DNA of 64,000 bases, from the NCBI RefSeq assembly GCF_000526215.1, contig NZ_JAFQ01000004.1, forward strand, positions 6,820,001 to 6,884,000, in the 5' to 3' direction. Source of the DNA: Nocardia sp. BMG51109. Lineage in GTDB: Bacteria; Actinomycetota; Actinomycetes; Mycobacteriales; Mycobacteriaceae. The notes beneath the pieces are model-generated. The model did not search any database. It had not been told where the DNA came from and worked only from the letters and a program-made list of their open reading frames with translations. Every line of letters begins with the position of its first letter. The first letter of the stretch is position 1. Below, in pieces: positions 44,264-53,131 of the stretch. A program made the position numbers and the translations under genes.

Positions 44264-44644
44264 TTTAATGGACAGGTATACCGCCTCACCACCGGTCCTA
44301 TTTCACGGCATGAGGCCACCGAGCGAGCGTGCGGAAGCGTACAGCAATTGATCTTGATCATCCGGCAGATGACCCGCTATCGACAAGAACGGATCACCAC
44401 TGCCGTGGTTCGGCTCCCGGCCGGCGCACCGAGAACTGTGTCACCGCCCGTTCATCTCTCGACACCGCGGACTCGGAGGTAATTCGTTTCGCCACTCCGG
44501 GATTCCCGAGAAACGCGAATCGGGAGACAATGGCCCGGAAGCCCGAATCGACGTCCCCCCAAGACATTTGCGACACCGGCACCGGACATACCGGACCGCG
44601 CCCGTATCCGCCGTGACGACCTCGAACGGTCCGCGGGGACTCGA

Positions 44645-45016
44645 TCAGGCGCAGAGGGCCTGCACCGTCGTGTAGGCCAGCAGCGTCGCCCCCAGCCCCG
44701 ACACCACGCTGACGACCACGTTCAGCGCGGCGTACAGATAACTGCGCTCCTCGGCCAGGCGGACGGTCTCGTAACCGAAGGTGCTGTAGGTGGTCAAGGC
44801 GCCACAGAACCCGGTGCCCAGCAGCGCGAGGGCCGGCGTGCCCAGGGCCGCTCCGGTGAGGCCGCCGAGTACGAGGCAACCGGTGAGGTTCACCAGGAAC
44901 GTGCCCCACGGAAAGACGCCGTCGTGCCGGCTCAGGACGGCCCGATCGATGAGATAGCGCAGCGGCGCGCCGACCATCGCGCCGAGGAACACGAGCACGG
45001 CCGTCACGAGCGGCAC
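44645..45016 (-). CDS. crcB: CrcB/Fluc fluoride channel subunit
   Basis: 123 residues, four membrane helices. FLGAMVGAPLRYLIDR, FPWGTFLVNLTGCLVLGGLTG (the conserved polar-track Asn) and LGTGFCGALTTYSTFGYETVRL (the phenylalanine/threonine fluoride path) are diagnostic. Small Fluc channels export fluoride as dimers. GTG 45016 is preferred. Together with the next gene upstream it probably makes a heterodimer of oppositely oriented subunits. Confidence 0.92.
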   Translation of the reverse strand: MPLVTAVLVFLGAMVGAPLRYLIDRAVLSRHDGVFPWGTFLVNLTGCLVLGGLTGAALGTPALALLGTGFCGALTTYSTFGYETVRLAEERSYLYAALNVVVSVVSGLGATLLAYTTVQALCA

Positions 45017-45086
45017 TCCCGCATCGGCGCACCCGCACGACGGCCCGACGTCCCGTCCGGGCGCTCCCCCGCCGCCGCGGCCGGGC

Positions 45087-45584
45087 TCACGCGGCACCCT
45101 TCCGCCGGGCGCGCACTCCCTCGTACACACCACGGGTCAGGCGCATCGCGGCGAGCGTGGCGAGCAGCGCGCACACCAGCGTGCCCGCGAGATAACCGAA
45201 CCCCGTCACCACGGTGTCCGGGCGCAGCAGGTCGCGGGCCTCGTCGGCATAGGTGGAGAACGTGGTGAACCCGCCGAGCACTCCGACGCCCAGGAACGGG
45301 CGGACCAGCGGGTGCGCGGTCCGGATATCGGTGATCGCGACCATCAGCACGCCGATCAGGAAACAGCCCGAGACATTGGTGACGAAGGTGGCCCACGGAA
45401 ATCCGCCAGGGGGCGTCGGCCACCACCGGGCGAGCCCGTAGCGGGCGAGCGCGCCCAGGCCACCGCCGATGCCGATCACGCACAGCACCCCGACGGGGAA
45501 CCGCGCCCGTTCGCGCCGCGCCGGCTCGATATCCGGCTCGATCGGCTCCGCCGGATCCGGCGGCTCGATTCGCCTACTGGTCAC
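45087..45584 (-). CDS. crcB: CrcB/Fluc fluoride channel subunit
   Basis: 165 residues. An acidic and basic cytoplasmic tail of about 27 residues precedes four helices: GIGGGLGALARYGLARWW, FPWATFVTNVSGCFLIGVLM, GVGVLGGFTTFSTYADEARDL and a last hydrophobic segment. The tail and different charge bias from the partner at 44645 fit opposite membrane orientation. ATG 45584 follows a fluoride riboswitch. First gene of the two-gene fluoride-export operon. Confidence 0.93.
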   Translation of the reverse strand: MTSRRIEPPDPAEPIEPDIEPARRERARFPVGVLCVIGIGGGLGALARYGLARWWPTPPGGFPWATFVTNVSGCFLIGVLMVAITDIRTAHPLVRPFLGVGVLGGFTTFSTYADEARDLLRPDTVVTGFGYLAGTLVCALLATLAAMRLTRGVYEGVRARRKGAA

Positions 45585-45624
45585 ACACGTCTCCTACACG
45601 ACTCGACCACGCGGGTCGGTATCG

Positions 45625-45689
45625 GGTAGGGACTGTCGGCGGCGGGCATGCCGCGGTTGTTCCGGGCCGATCCCGGAGCGGCGAGCCCC
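45625..45689 (-). ncRNA. Fluoride riboswitch (crcB motif)
   Basis: Reading the minus strand: GGGGCT (45684–45689) pairs with AGTCCC (45629–45634) as P1. CCGGG/CCCGG around ATCGG forms P2. AACAACCGC matches the conserved AACAAACCGC joining segment. GCGG/CCGC is P3, and GACAGTCCCTACC matches the conserved GATGATGCCTAC end. It lies 40 bases before the crcB start. Fluoride binding would turn on channel expression. Confidence 0.82.
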
Positions 45690-45772
45690 ACCGCCGCATC
45701 CGTACGTCAGGATAGCCGGATCCGTTCCGGCGCCGGAGCCGCGGTGCGCGAGACCATGAACAATCCGCGAGA

Positions 45773-47650
45773 TCACGACCCGCGCTCGTCCGGAGCCGCG
45801 GCGGGCCAGTGGTCGATCGCGCCCACACCATGCGGTCCTGCGGGGTGCACGCCCGGGCCCAGTCCTGCCGAGCCCGACTTCGGCGGGATGTCGCGTTGCC
45901 GGCGGGCCGTGCCTTCGCTCGCCGGCTCTGCCGCCGGCTCCCGCCGCTCCGGCTCGCGTTTCTCCCGCGGTGACGTCGGCCGCAGCGCGTCGGCGTCGGC
46001 GCACCAGCGCTCGGCCCGGCGGCGCAACTCGTTCTCGTCGGTCTCGTCCACCAGCAGACTCCCGTACTCGGGGGCGACGCGGACGACCGAGCCCAGATGC
46101 CGTAGGCAGCGCGAGATGCCCAGCCGGTGATCGAGATCCCGGTACCGGGTGAGGGCGCGCTGCCAGTGGCGCAACGCCCGGCGCGGCTCGCCGCGCAGCC
46201 ACCACAGCACCCCGAGGGTCTCGTACACCTGCGCGAGGCCCGAGGGATCCCGTCCGTTCCGGGCGAGCGATTCGGCGACCGCCAGACGGTTGCGCGCGGC
46301 CTCCAGGCGCCCCTGGTACAGGTGCACCACCGACAGATCGATCAGGACGCTGACCTCACCGACGACATCCTTGCGCGGCAGGCGATTCCACGCTCGCTTC
46401 AGCGCCCGCTCCGCGTTGCCGAGCCCGCCCGGCCGACCCAGCCAGATCCTGGCGAGACGTTGATCCCACCGAGCCGACAAACCCGCGCGGTATCGGTGCA
46501 GCCAGGTCACCGACAAGGCGCGGGTGGACTTCTCCCCGGCCCGGATCGTGGCCTGCCCCGCACCGGAACCGGCCTCGACGGGTGTCCTACCGGCCCGGAT
46601 CGCCGCCAGGTCGTGTTCGAGCGGAAATTCGGACGTTCCCCCGTCCAGCGGTCTCGTCAGTTCCCAGACGATATCGGCCACCGCGGTTCTCATGGCGTCC
46701 CATCCGTTGCGCGCGTACCAGGAATCCAGGGCGTCGGCGATGTGCACCAGGTCCCCGACGCCCGCCGGCAGCGCGTTCTCCTTCGACAGGGTCAGACAGG
46801 TCGACAGCAGATTCCGCAGGTACTCCCCCTCCGATTCGAACCACCGGCGTGCGCCGACCGCCAGTCGCGCGCTGTCCAGCGCCGCGGACCAGCGCCGGGC
46901 CCGGTCCGCGTGATACCGGATGAGCGCGGGCACCGCGGCCTGCCACCGGTCTCCGTCCACCACCCGCCGGTCGAAGCCGCCCGCCGGCGGCTGCCAGCGC
47001 ACCCGGACCCGGTCCCGGACCACACGGTGCACCAGGCCCGCCGCCACCAGGCGGTCGATCTCCGCGCGCTCGGAGAACAGGTCACCGGCCTCGCGGCTGG
47101 GCAGCCGCACCCCCACCGTCCCCATCGCCGACACCATCTCGTACAGCGCCGCCGTCTCGTACTCGGCGAAGGGCAGCGTCTTCAGCACGGCCACCACCGG
47201 ATCGTCCGGCAGCGCCGGCCTCCCACCGCCACGGGCGGGTTCGAGCGCATCTACCGGCATGCCCGATGCGGACTCGGCACCGAGCGGGGATGCGGACTCC
47301 TCCGCCCTCACCTCCGGCCCCGGCGGCACGAGATCCGCGGTCATCCGGATATCCCGCTCGGCCCGCCAGCGCATCCGCACCTCGGTGGCCTTGCGCCACA
47401 ACAGGTACGCACCGGCGGAGACGACGACCAGCGCGGCCACCCGGCTCAGCCAGGACGACACCGAAACCAGCATCCGGCTCTCGTCCACCCAGCTCTCCAG
47501 CAACTTGCTGACGATCTCCAGCAGGATCGAGGTGGCGATCACCGAGGAACCGCTCAGAAACCCTTGCCACACCGAGGATTTCGAGATCACGTCCAGCGAC
47601 GATCCGGGTTCGCCGGCCGGTTCGGCCGGGCGTTCCGGTACCGATGTCAC
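45773..47650 (-). CDS. Membrane protein with C-terminal TPR-like repeats
   Basis: 625 residues; no family recognised. Two hydrophobic segments near the N-terminus (GFLSGSSVIATSILLEIV and LSRVAALVVVSAGAYLLW) are followed by a basic stretch. A region near 185–265 looks like a winged helix (FAEYETAALYEMVSAM … LVAAGLVHRVVRDRVRVRW). Alpha-helical repeats from about 430 (VSVLIDLSVVHLYQGRLEAARNRL, GLAQVYETLGVLWWLRGEPRRALRHW) resemble TPRs. The Pro/Arg tail is disordered. GTG 47650 overlaps the permease stop and has GGAGG upstream, so it belongs to the permease/binding-protein unit. It may be a sensor or adaptor. Confidence 0.72.
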   Translation of the reverse strand: MTSVPERPAEPAGEPGSSLDVISKSSVWQGFLSGSSVIATSILLEIVSKLLESWVDESRMLVSVSSWLSRVAALVVVSAGAYLLWRKATEVRMRWRAERDIRMTADLVPPGPEVRAEESASPLGAESASGMPVDALEPARGGGRPALPDDPVVAVLKTLPFAEYETAALYEMVSAMGTVGVRLPSREAGDLFSERAEIDRLVAAGLVHRVVRDRVRVRWQPPAGGFDRRVVDGDRWQAAVPALIRYHADRARRWSAALDSARLAVGARRWFESEGEYLRNLLSTCLTLSKENALPAGVGDLVHIADALDSWYARNGWDAMRTAVADIVWELTRPLDGGTSEFPLEHDLAAIRAGRTPVEAGSGAGQATIRAGEKSTRALSVTWLHRYRAGLSARWDQRLARIWLGRPGGLGNAERALKRAWNRLPRKDVVGEVSVLIDLSVVHLYQGRLEAARNRLAVAESLARNGRDPSGLAQVYETLGVLWWLRGEPRRALRHWQRALTRYRDLDHRLGISRCLRHLGSVVRVAPEYGSLLVDETDENELRRRAERWCADADALRPTSPREKREPERREPAAEPASEGTARRQRDIPPKSGSAGLGPGVHPAGPHGVGAIDHWPAAAPDERGS

Positions 47651-49842
47651 CGCAGTTCGCCTCCCGTCAGGCCGGGAACCAGCAACCGCCGCCAGGTCAG
47701 CAGGACGAGGACGACCGGCGGAATCGCCGCGAGCAGCGCGCCGGCCGCCAGATGCGCCATGTTGTCGTGGAACGCCCGCGCCTCGCTCCACAGCAGCAGC
47801 GACCACGGGCTCGCATCCGCACCGCCGACCTGCTGCCCGATGAAGAAGTCGTTCCAGATCTGCACCATCTCGAGCACCGCGACCGCGCCCACGGCCGGGC
47901 CCGCGGTGCCCAGCACGTACCGGGCGGCGATCGACGTCGGGATCAGCCCGCGCCCCACATCCGCGATCGGGCTGTCCTCCGGGGCCAGCAGGGCGCCGCG
48001 CAGGATCAGGATCGCGATCGGCAGGCCGATCGCCGAATGCGTGAGGATCAGCGGCATCGAGGTTCCCGCCAGGCTGTTGTCCTCGATGAATGCCCGGATC
48101 GGCCCGATGTAGACCTGCACCGGCATCGCCGCCAGCACCACCAGGGCCGCCACGGCGAGACGCGAGCGCACCCCTCGCGGATCCAGTGTCGCCGCGTAGA
48201 ACGCGGGCGGCAGCGCGGCCGTGACGGTCAGGCACGTCGCCACGATCGCGACCCAGGCGGCGGTCAGCAGCGCGTGCCACAGCTCCGTGTCCTGCCACAC
48301 CGAACGAGGGCCGGTGAACGCGGAGCCGTCCGGTCCGGCCCAGCTCGCCACGATCAGGGCGATCAGCGGAGCCAGCATCAGGATCGGCAGCAGGCCCGCG
48401 CGCAGACCCGGTCCGATGATGCGCAGCCGAGCCGGGCGGGCCCCCGGCAGGCCCCACCGACCCGATGCCGGACCCGAACGCAGCGCCAGATGCACCGGTA
48501 TCGCTCGTGCCGCCGGAGCGCTCCAGCGCGTGCCGTGCCTGCGCACGCCCGTTTGCAGCAGCCACGCGCCCAGCCCGACGACCACCGCCAGCGGAATCGA
48601 ATAGACCGCCGCCGCAGCACGATTCGCCGGGCCGTCGATGGTCAGATGCCACCAGTACACGGTCGAGGTGTCCAGCGCGTACTGCTGGGAGCCGGGGACC
48701 GCGATCAGCACCACGTCGAACACCCGCGCCGCGGCCACCGCCACCACCAGCCAGAGCATCAGCAACACCGGATTCAGCAGATCGACCAGTCGTTCGATCC
48801 ACTGCCACCACTCCCGGCACACCCGCGACCACGACGTACCCTTCGGGTCGGACCGCCTCGACGGCCACCGCGGATGCGGGCCGAGGTGTCGCTTGCGCAC
48901 CGGGTCGGACTCGACGGCGTCGGCCGCCGAACGCAGCAGCACGAACAGCGCGCCGGACCACGTCCACACGAAGGCGACGACGAGCATCACCAGATACAGA
49001 ACTACTTGCAGCAGAACACTTTCCGCCGGGTAGACGATCGGCTCGAACAGCAGCCGGAAGGCCAGGCCCGCCACGAACGGCGACACCGCGAACGACAGGA
49101 TCAGCGGCCACCAGGGCCACCAGGCGCGCCGGGTCTTCCACGCCGACAGCAGGGCGATCAGCAGGATCAGCGTGGCCGCGACCACCCAGCCCAGTGTGAA
49201 GGCGTAGGCCCTGGCGCCGTCGCCGCCGAGCGTCGACACGATCGCCGCACCCGCGGTGACCAGGGCAGCCGCCGGTATCACCGCGGCCTTCGACACGGTC
49301 CACGGGTCCCGGCCGCCACGGCCCCACCACACGACACACAGTGCGGCGGTGAGGAACAGCGACCAGTACGGCAGCGACTCCCCATGCCGGGGACCGGCCG
49401 CCGCGACCCCGGCGAAAGGTACGACCAGCAACACGATCGATCCCGCGAATTCCCGGTGAGGTTCGCCGGGCCATTCCGCGACATATCGCACCTTCGAACG
49501 CGGCCCGGCCGGGACGGCCCACGATCCACTCGATCCTGCCGGGCTCCGACGACTGCGCCACAACCGCGTCAGCAGGGCGCCGGCCACGACGACGACCGCG
49601 CACCAGGCCACGATCGCGCGGCCGTCGCCCCGACCGGCCGCGAGCACGACGGTCGCGACCGCCGGCACCACCAGCAACGCCACGATGAGCACCAGCGCGG
49701 GCAGTTGCATGGCCGCCGCCATCGGGCGGCTCAGATTCCGGCCACCCACCAGCGGCCCGGCCATGGGCCGCAGCGCCAGTTCCAGTTCCACTCCGAACCC
49801 GCTGATCCGGCCGTCCGGCCGGGCCGATTCCCTACCCTTCAC
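47647..49842 (-). CDS. Fused two-domain ABC-type permease (MalF–MalG-like)
   Basis: 731 residues with some 16 hydrophobic segments. The N-terminal third contains extra helices. The middle resembles MalF (SPFVAGLAFRLLFEP … ARVFDVVLIAVPGSQ). The C-terminal third resembles MalG (LTAAWVAIVATCLTVTAALPPAFYAA … MVQIWNDFFIGQQV). The EAA loop that docks the ATPase is degenerate in both halves: SPIADVGRGLIPTSIA in the second, and an inserted basic stretch in the first. GTG 49842 overlaps the binding-protein stop. No ATPase gene is adjacent. Confidence 0.75.
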   Translation of the reverse strand: MKGRESARPDGRISGFGVELELALRPMAGPLVGGRNLSRPMAAAMQLPALVLIVALLVVPAVATVVLAAGRGDGRAIVAWCAVVVVAGALLTRLWRSRRSPAGSSGSWAVPAGPRSKVRYVAEWPGEPHREFAGSIVLLVVPFAGVAAAGPRHGESLPYWSLFLTAALCVVWWGRGGRDPWTVSKAAVIPAAALVTAGAAIVSTLGGDGARAYAFTLGWVVAATLILLIALLSAWKTRRAWWPWWPLILSFAVSPFVAGLAFRLLFEPIVYPAESVLLQVVLYLVMLVVAFVWTWSGALFVLLRSAADAVESDPVRKRHLGPHPRWPSRRSDPKGTSWSRVCREWWQWIERLVDLLNPVLLMLWLVVAVAAARVFDVVLIAVPGSQQYALDTSTVYWWHLTIDGPANRAAAAVYSIPLAVVVGLGAWLLQTGVRRHGTRWSAPAARAIPVHLALRSGPASGRWGLPGARPARLRIIGPGLRAGLLPILMLAPLIALIVASWAGPDGSAFTGPRSVWQDTELWHALLTAAWVAIVATCLTVTAALPPAFYAATLDPRGVRSRLAVAALVVLAAMPVQVYIGPIRAFIEDNSLAGTSMPLILTHSAIGLPIAILILRGALLAPEDSPIADVGRGLIPTSIAARYVLGTAGPAVGAVAVLEMVQIWNDFFIGQQVGGADASPWSLLLWSEARAFHDNMAHLAAGALLAAIPPVVLVLLTWRRLLVPGLTGGELR

Positions 49843-51200
49843 CGGACGCCACTCTCTGCGGCCGCCAGCCCCGCGATGGCCGCGTCGGTGGCCGCGCCGA
49901 TCCGGCCGGGACTCCGGTATCCGACGTCGACCAGGAAATTCGTCAGGATCCGCCAGAGACCGTTGCGCCGTCCCAGCGGTCCCAGCAGATCGGCGAATCC
50001 GAACACCTCCCACGCGTTCAACTCGCCGGCGACGTCCTTGAAGATCCCTTGGTAGGAGGCGGGTTTCGTGGTATCTCGCCGTGGCGCGACGAATCCGCCG
50101 TACCGGGCCATCCAGGGCTGTGGCGCTTCCTTCGCGGCCAGCGCCGCGACCAGGGCCTCGGCCCGCTCCCCCGCCTTCGTGGTGATCACCATGACATCGC
50201 CGCCCCCGATCCGCGGGGGCCGGTATCCGCGGCCGAATGCCGGGAACGGCATCACCCCGACCGTGCCCGTCGAACGACCGGTCCGCCGAAGACTCTGCCG
50301 GACAACGGGTTCGGCGAAGTCCGGGGCGACCACCATCGCGGCGCTCCGGTACAGGAACACGTCGCGGATCGCATCGGAGAACTGCCGGCGCAGCGTCTCC
50401 GCGACCCGGCCCGGGAAGGCATCCGGGTGGCCCCACACCTGTCCGAGCACGGTGAAGGCCGCACGGACCCCCGGGCGGTCCCAGTTCCGGTGCGGCGCCG
50501 GTACATTCGCGCCGCGCGCATCGGCGGGGAGTTCCGTCAGCTCCTCATAGTCCGCCGGCGCCACGGTGCGCAGGACGTTCGCGAACATGTCGGCCAGCAC
50601 CCAGCCGTCCGCGGCACCGAGAGCGAGCAGCCGGCGCTCGCCTCGTGCGAACGAGCCGATCCGGTCCGGCCAGTCCGACAGCGCCCAGGACCGCGGCGCG
50701 TCCCCGTCGCCGAACGCCTCCCGGTCGTACCACACCAGCGACTTGTTCGCGGCCTTGAACGGCACGCCGTACAGGCTCTCCGCGTCGCCATCGATAGTCC
50801 TGTGCCACAGCAGCTCCCGCCACGGGGGTCCGTAGAGCGGTGGGCCGGCCGCCGTCCACAGCGAGTCACCGACCGCACGCAATCCGGTCCCGGCCAGCTC
50901 TCGTACCCGCCCGGCCTCCGGGAGCATCACGATATCCGGCGCATCGCGACCGGCGATATTGAGCGCGGTATCCACGTCGTCGCCCAAGGGCAGGACATCG
51001 ACCGGATAGGGATAGGCCGACGCATCCGCGCCGGGCGAGCGGATGCGCTCCAGGACCGCCTGAAATGCCGTCAGCCCCGCGCCGTCCCACGGCACCGCGA
51101 TGCGCAGGACGCCCGGATCGTTCCCGAAAACTCCCGGCGCGCAGGCGGACAGCAGCGGGGCGAGCGCCCCCGCCCGAAGTACCGCTCGTCGCGTCGCCAT
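49839..51200 (-). CDS. ABC-type sugar-binding lipoprotein (Tat-exported)
   Basis: 453 residues. MATRRAVLRAGALAPLLSAC combines a twin-arginine signal and a lipobox. The mature part has the family-1 solute-binding layout: LRIAVPWDGAGLTAFQAVLERI, APDIVMLPEAGRVREL, LYGVPFKAANKSLVWYDREAF and GGDVMVITTKAGERAEALVAAL. The ligand is probably a carbohydrate, but this is unproven. ATG 51200. First gene of a three-gene unit with GTGA overlaps throughout. Confidence 0.82.
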   Translation of the reverse strand: MATRRAVLRAGALAPLLSACAPGVFGNDPGVLRIAVPWDGAGLTAFQAVLERIRSPGADASAYPYPVDVLPLGDDVDTALNIAGRDAPDIVMLPEAGRVRELAGTGLRAVGDSLWTAAGPPLYGPPWRELLWHRTIDGDAESLYGVPFKAANKSLVWYDREAFGDGDAPRSWALSDWPDRIGSFARGERRLLALGAADGWVLADMFANVLRTVAPADYEELTELPADARGANVPAPHRNWDRPGVRAAFTVLGQVWGHPDAFPGRVAETLRRQFSDAIRDVFLYRSAAMVVAPDFAEPVVRQSLRRTGRSTGTVGVMPFPAFGRGYRPPRIGGGDVMVITTKAGERAEALVAALAAKEAPQPWMARYGGFVAPRRDTTKPASYQGIFKDVAGELNAWEVFGFADLLGPLGRRNGLWRILTNFLVDVGYRSPGRIGAATDAAIAGLAAAESGVR

Positions 51201-51298
51201 CGTCCCCGATAACCGCCTCGGTGCGGCCCGGCGCGTCAGCTCCGGGGGCCGGTCCTACGAACCGGCTATCCGGAACATCCGCCCGGACCGCATCGGTG

Positions 51299-52528
51299 TT
51301 ACCGGCCCTGCGGGTACTCGGGCGGCTGCCACGGCCGATTCTCGCCCGGCTGCGACGGCGGGAACGGCGGGGCGCCGCCGATCGCGCCCGGCGACTGCGG
51401 CAGATTGCGCGAAGGGATCGGCGGCACCGGCGATTCCACCGGTGTGGCCGCCGCCGCCTCCGCCGCGCGCACCGCCCGTTCGGCGGCGGGATCGGTCTTG
51501 ATGTCGAACCAGTCGGCGACCTCGTCGGAGTCGTCCTCCGGGCGATCGGCGGCCACCCCGTCGGGCGCCGGCTCGTAGCGGAACACCCCGTCCTCGCCCT
51601 GGGTGCCGAAGTTGCGCGCGAAGCCCTCCAGGGCCTTGCCGAAGTCGCTGGGCACCATCCACACCTTGTTGGCATCGCCCTTGGCGACCAGCGGCAGCGT
51701 CTGCATGTACTGGTAGGCAAGCAGTTCCGGGGTGGGCTTCCCGGATTTGATTGCGGCGAAGACCTTTTCGATCGCCTTCGCCTGGCCCTGCGCCTGCAGG
51801 TAGGCGGCGGCGCGTTCACCCTGCGCCCGCAGGATCCGGCTCTGCCGTTCGCCCTCCGCGCCCAGGATGGCCGACTGCTTGTCGCCCTCCGCCGTCAGGA
51901 TCTGCGCCTGCTTGGAACCCTCGGCGGACTTGATCTGGGCCTCCCGGTTACCCTCCGCGGTGAGGATCATGGCCCGCTTCTCGCGGTCGGCCTTCATCTG
52001 CTTTTCCATCGACTCCTGGATCGACGGCGGCGGATCGATGGCCTTCAGCTCGACTCGCGCGACCCGCAGGCCCCACCGGCCGGTGGCCTCGTCGAGCACC
52101 CCGCGCAGCTGCGAGTTGATCTGGTCGCGGGAGGTCAGGGTCTCCTCCAGGGTCATGCCGCCGACCACGTTGCGCAGCGTCGTGATGGTCAGCTGCTCGA
52201 CCGCCGCGATGTAGTTGCTGATCTCGTAGACCGCCGCCTGCGGGCTGGTGACCTGGAAGTACACCACCGAGTCGATCTGAACCGTCAGGTTGTCCTGGGT
52301 GATCACCGGCTGCGGCGGGAACGACACCACGCGCTCGCGCAGATCGACCTTCGCCCGGATCCGGTCGGCGAACGGCACCAGGAACGTCAGCTGGCCGGAC
52401 ACGGTGCGCGAATACCGGCCCAGCCGCTCGATGACCGCGGCCTCGGCCTGCGGCACCAGCGCGATCGATTTGAACACCACCACCACGACCAGCACAACGA
52501 GGACGATGGCGACGATCAGTACAGCCAT
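51299..52528 (-). CDS. SPFH/band 7 membrane protein (stomatin/QmcA-like)
   Basis: 409 residues. An N-terminal helix (LIVAIVLVVLVVVVVFKSIA) anchors the SPFH domain (VPQAEAAVIERLGRYSRTVSGQLTFLVPF … LRNVVGGMTLEETLTSRDQI). A coiled coil of repeated AEG steps (ILTAEGNREAQIKSAEGSKQAQILTAEGD) follows, then a Pro-rich disordered tail. Stomatins form membrane rings that regulate proteases. ATG 52528 shares one base with the nfeD stop (TAATG), so the pair is co-translated. Confidence 0.9.
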   Translation of the reverse strand: MAVLIVAIVLVVLVVVVVFKSIALVPQAEAAVIERLGRYSRTVSGQLTFLVPFADRIRAKVDLRERVVSFPPQPVITQDNLTVQIDSVVYFQVTSPQAAVYEISNYIAAVEQLTITTLRNVVGGMTLEETLTSRDQINSQLRGVLDEATGRWGLRVARVELKAIDPPPSIQESMEKQMKADREKRAMILTAEGNREAQIKSAEGSKQAQILTAEGDKQSAILGAEGERQSRILRAQGERAAAYLQAQGQAKAIEKVFAAIKSGKPTPELLAYQYMQTLPLVAKGDANKVWMVPSDFGKALEGFARNFGTQGEDGVFRYEPAPDGVAADRPEDDSDEVADWFDIKTDPAAERAVRAAEAAAATPVESPVPPIPSRNLPQSPGAIGGAPPFPPSQPGENRPWQPPEYPQGR

Positions 52529-52962
52529 TAAGGCCCCTTCCACACGACGGCGTGCGCGCCGTCGATCTTCATGACGTAGACGGTTTCACCCTCGGGGTAC
52601 TCCTCACCCGGATGCATCGGGCGCGCGCTCCACACCTCACCGCCGATCTTGACCTGACCGGTGTGCTCGTTGACCGTCTCGAGCACCCGCGCGGACTTGC
52701 CCGACAGCGCATCCACATTGGTGGGCGTGGGCGGCGGAGTCGCGAAGCGCCGCAACAGCATCGGCCGCACCAGCAACATCAGCGCGATGGCGCTCACGCC
52801 GAAGACGACGGCGTCGACCAGGAGCGAGGTGCCCGCCAGCCCCGACACACCCGCCGTCGCGAGCGCGGCACCACCCAGCATGAGCAGCGTGAAATCACCG
52901 GTGAGCATTTCGGCGGCCGCGAGCAGTATCCCCGCGACCAGCCACACGATTGCGGCCACCAC
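52528..52962 (-). CDS. NfeD-like membrane protein
   Basis: 144 residues. Two to three membrane segments (IVWLVAGILLAAAEMLTGDFTLLMLGGAALATAG, LLVDAVVFGVSAIALMLLV) are followed by a C-terminal OB-fold (GKSARVLETVNEHTGQVKIGGEVWSARPM). This is the short NfeD type without the protease domain, typically encoded with a stomatin, as here. GTG 52962. Confidence 0.88.
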   Translation of the reverse strand: MVAAIVWLVAGILLAAAEMLTGDFTLLMLGGAALATAGVSGLAGTSLLVDAVVFGVSAIALMLLVRPMLLRRFATPPPTPTNVDALSGKSARVLETVNEHTGQVKIGGEVWSARPMHPGEEYPEGETVYVMKIDGAHAVVWKGP

Positions 52963-53118
52963 CTCACTCTAGTGTGCGAAAGCCCACGATGAACGGATAC
53001 ACGCGCAATCGGAACATCGTCTCGAGGGAACTTCTCGGCGAACGTCGCAGGCGCGCGTATGCCCGGGCGGCACCGCATTCCCACTCGCCCGGACCGCGGT
53101 CCGGACCGCCGCTGCGGG

Positions 53119-53124
53119 TATTTT
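53119..53124 (+). promoter_or_regulatory. Candidate -10 box (TATTTT), leaderless start
   Basis: TATTTT ends seven bases before GTG 53132; no Shine–Dalgarno sequence lies between. Confidence 0.4.
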
Positions 53125-53131
53125 CTAGGCC

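Noticed and set aside
44192-44482. 96-codon open frame upstream of rpf
   Set aside because: It lies in the AT-richer promoter region, covers the CRP site, shows no actinobacterial codon bias and matches no domain.
45773-49603. Very long open frame reading through the permease region on the minus strand
   Set aside because: Only the part downstream of GTG 47650 has protein-like composition; the rest is an Arg/Gly-rich shadow of the permease gene.
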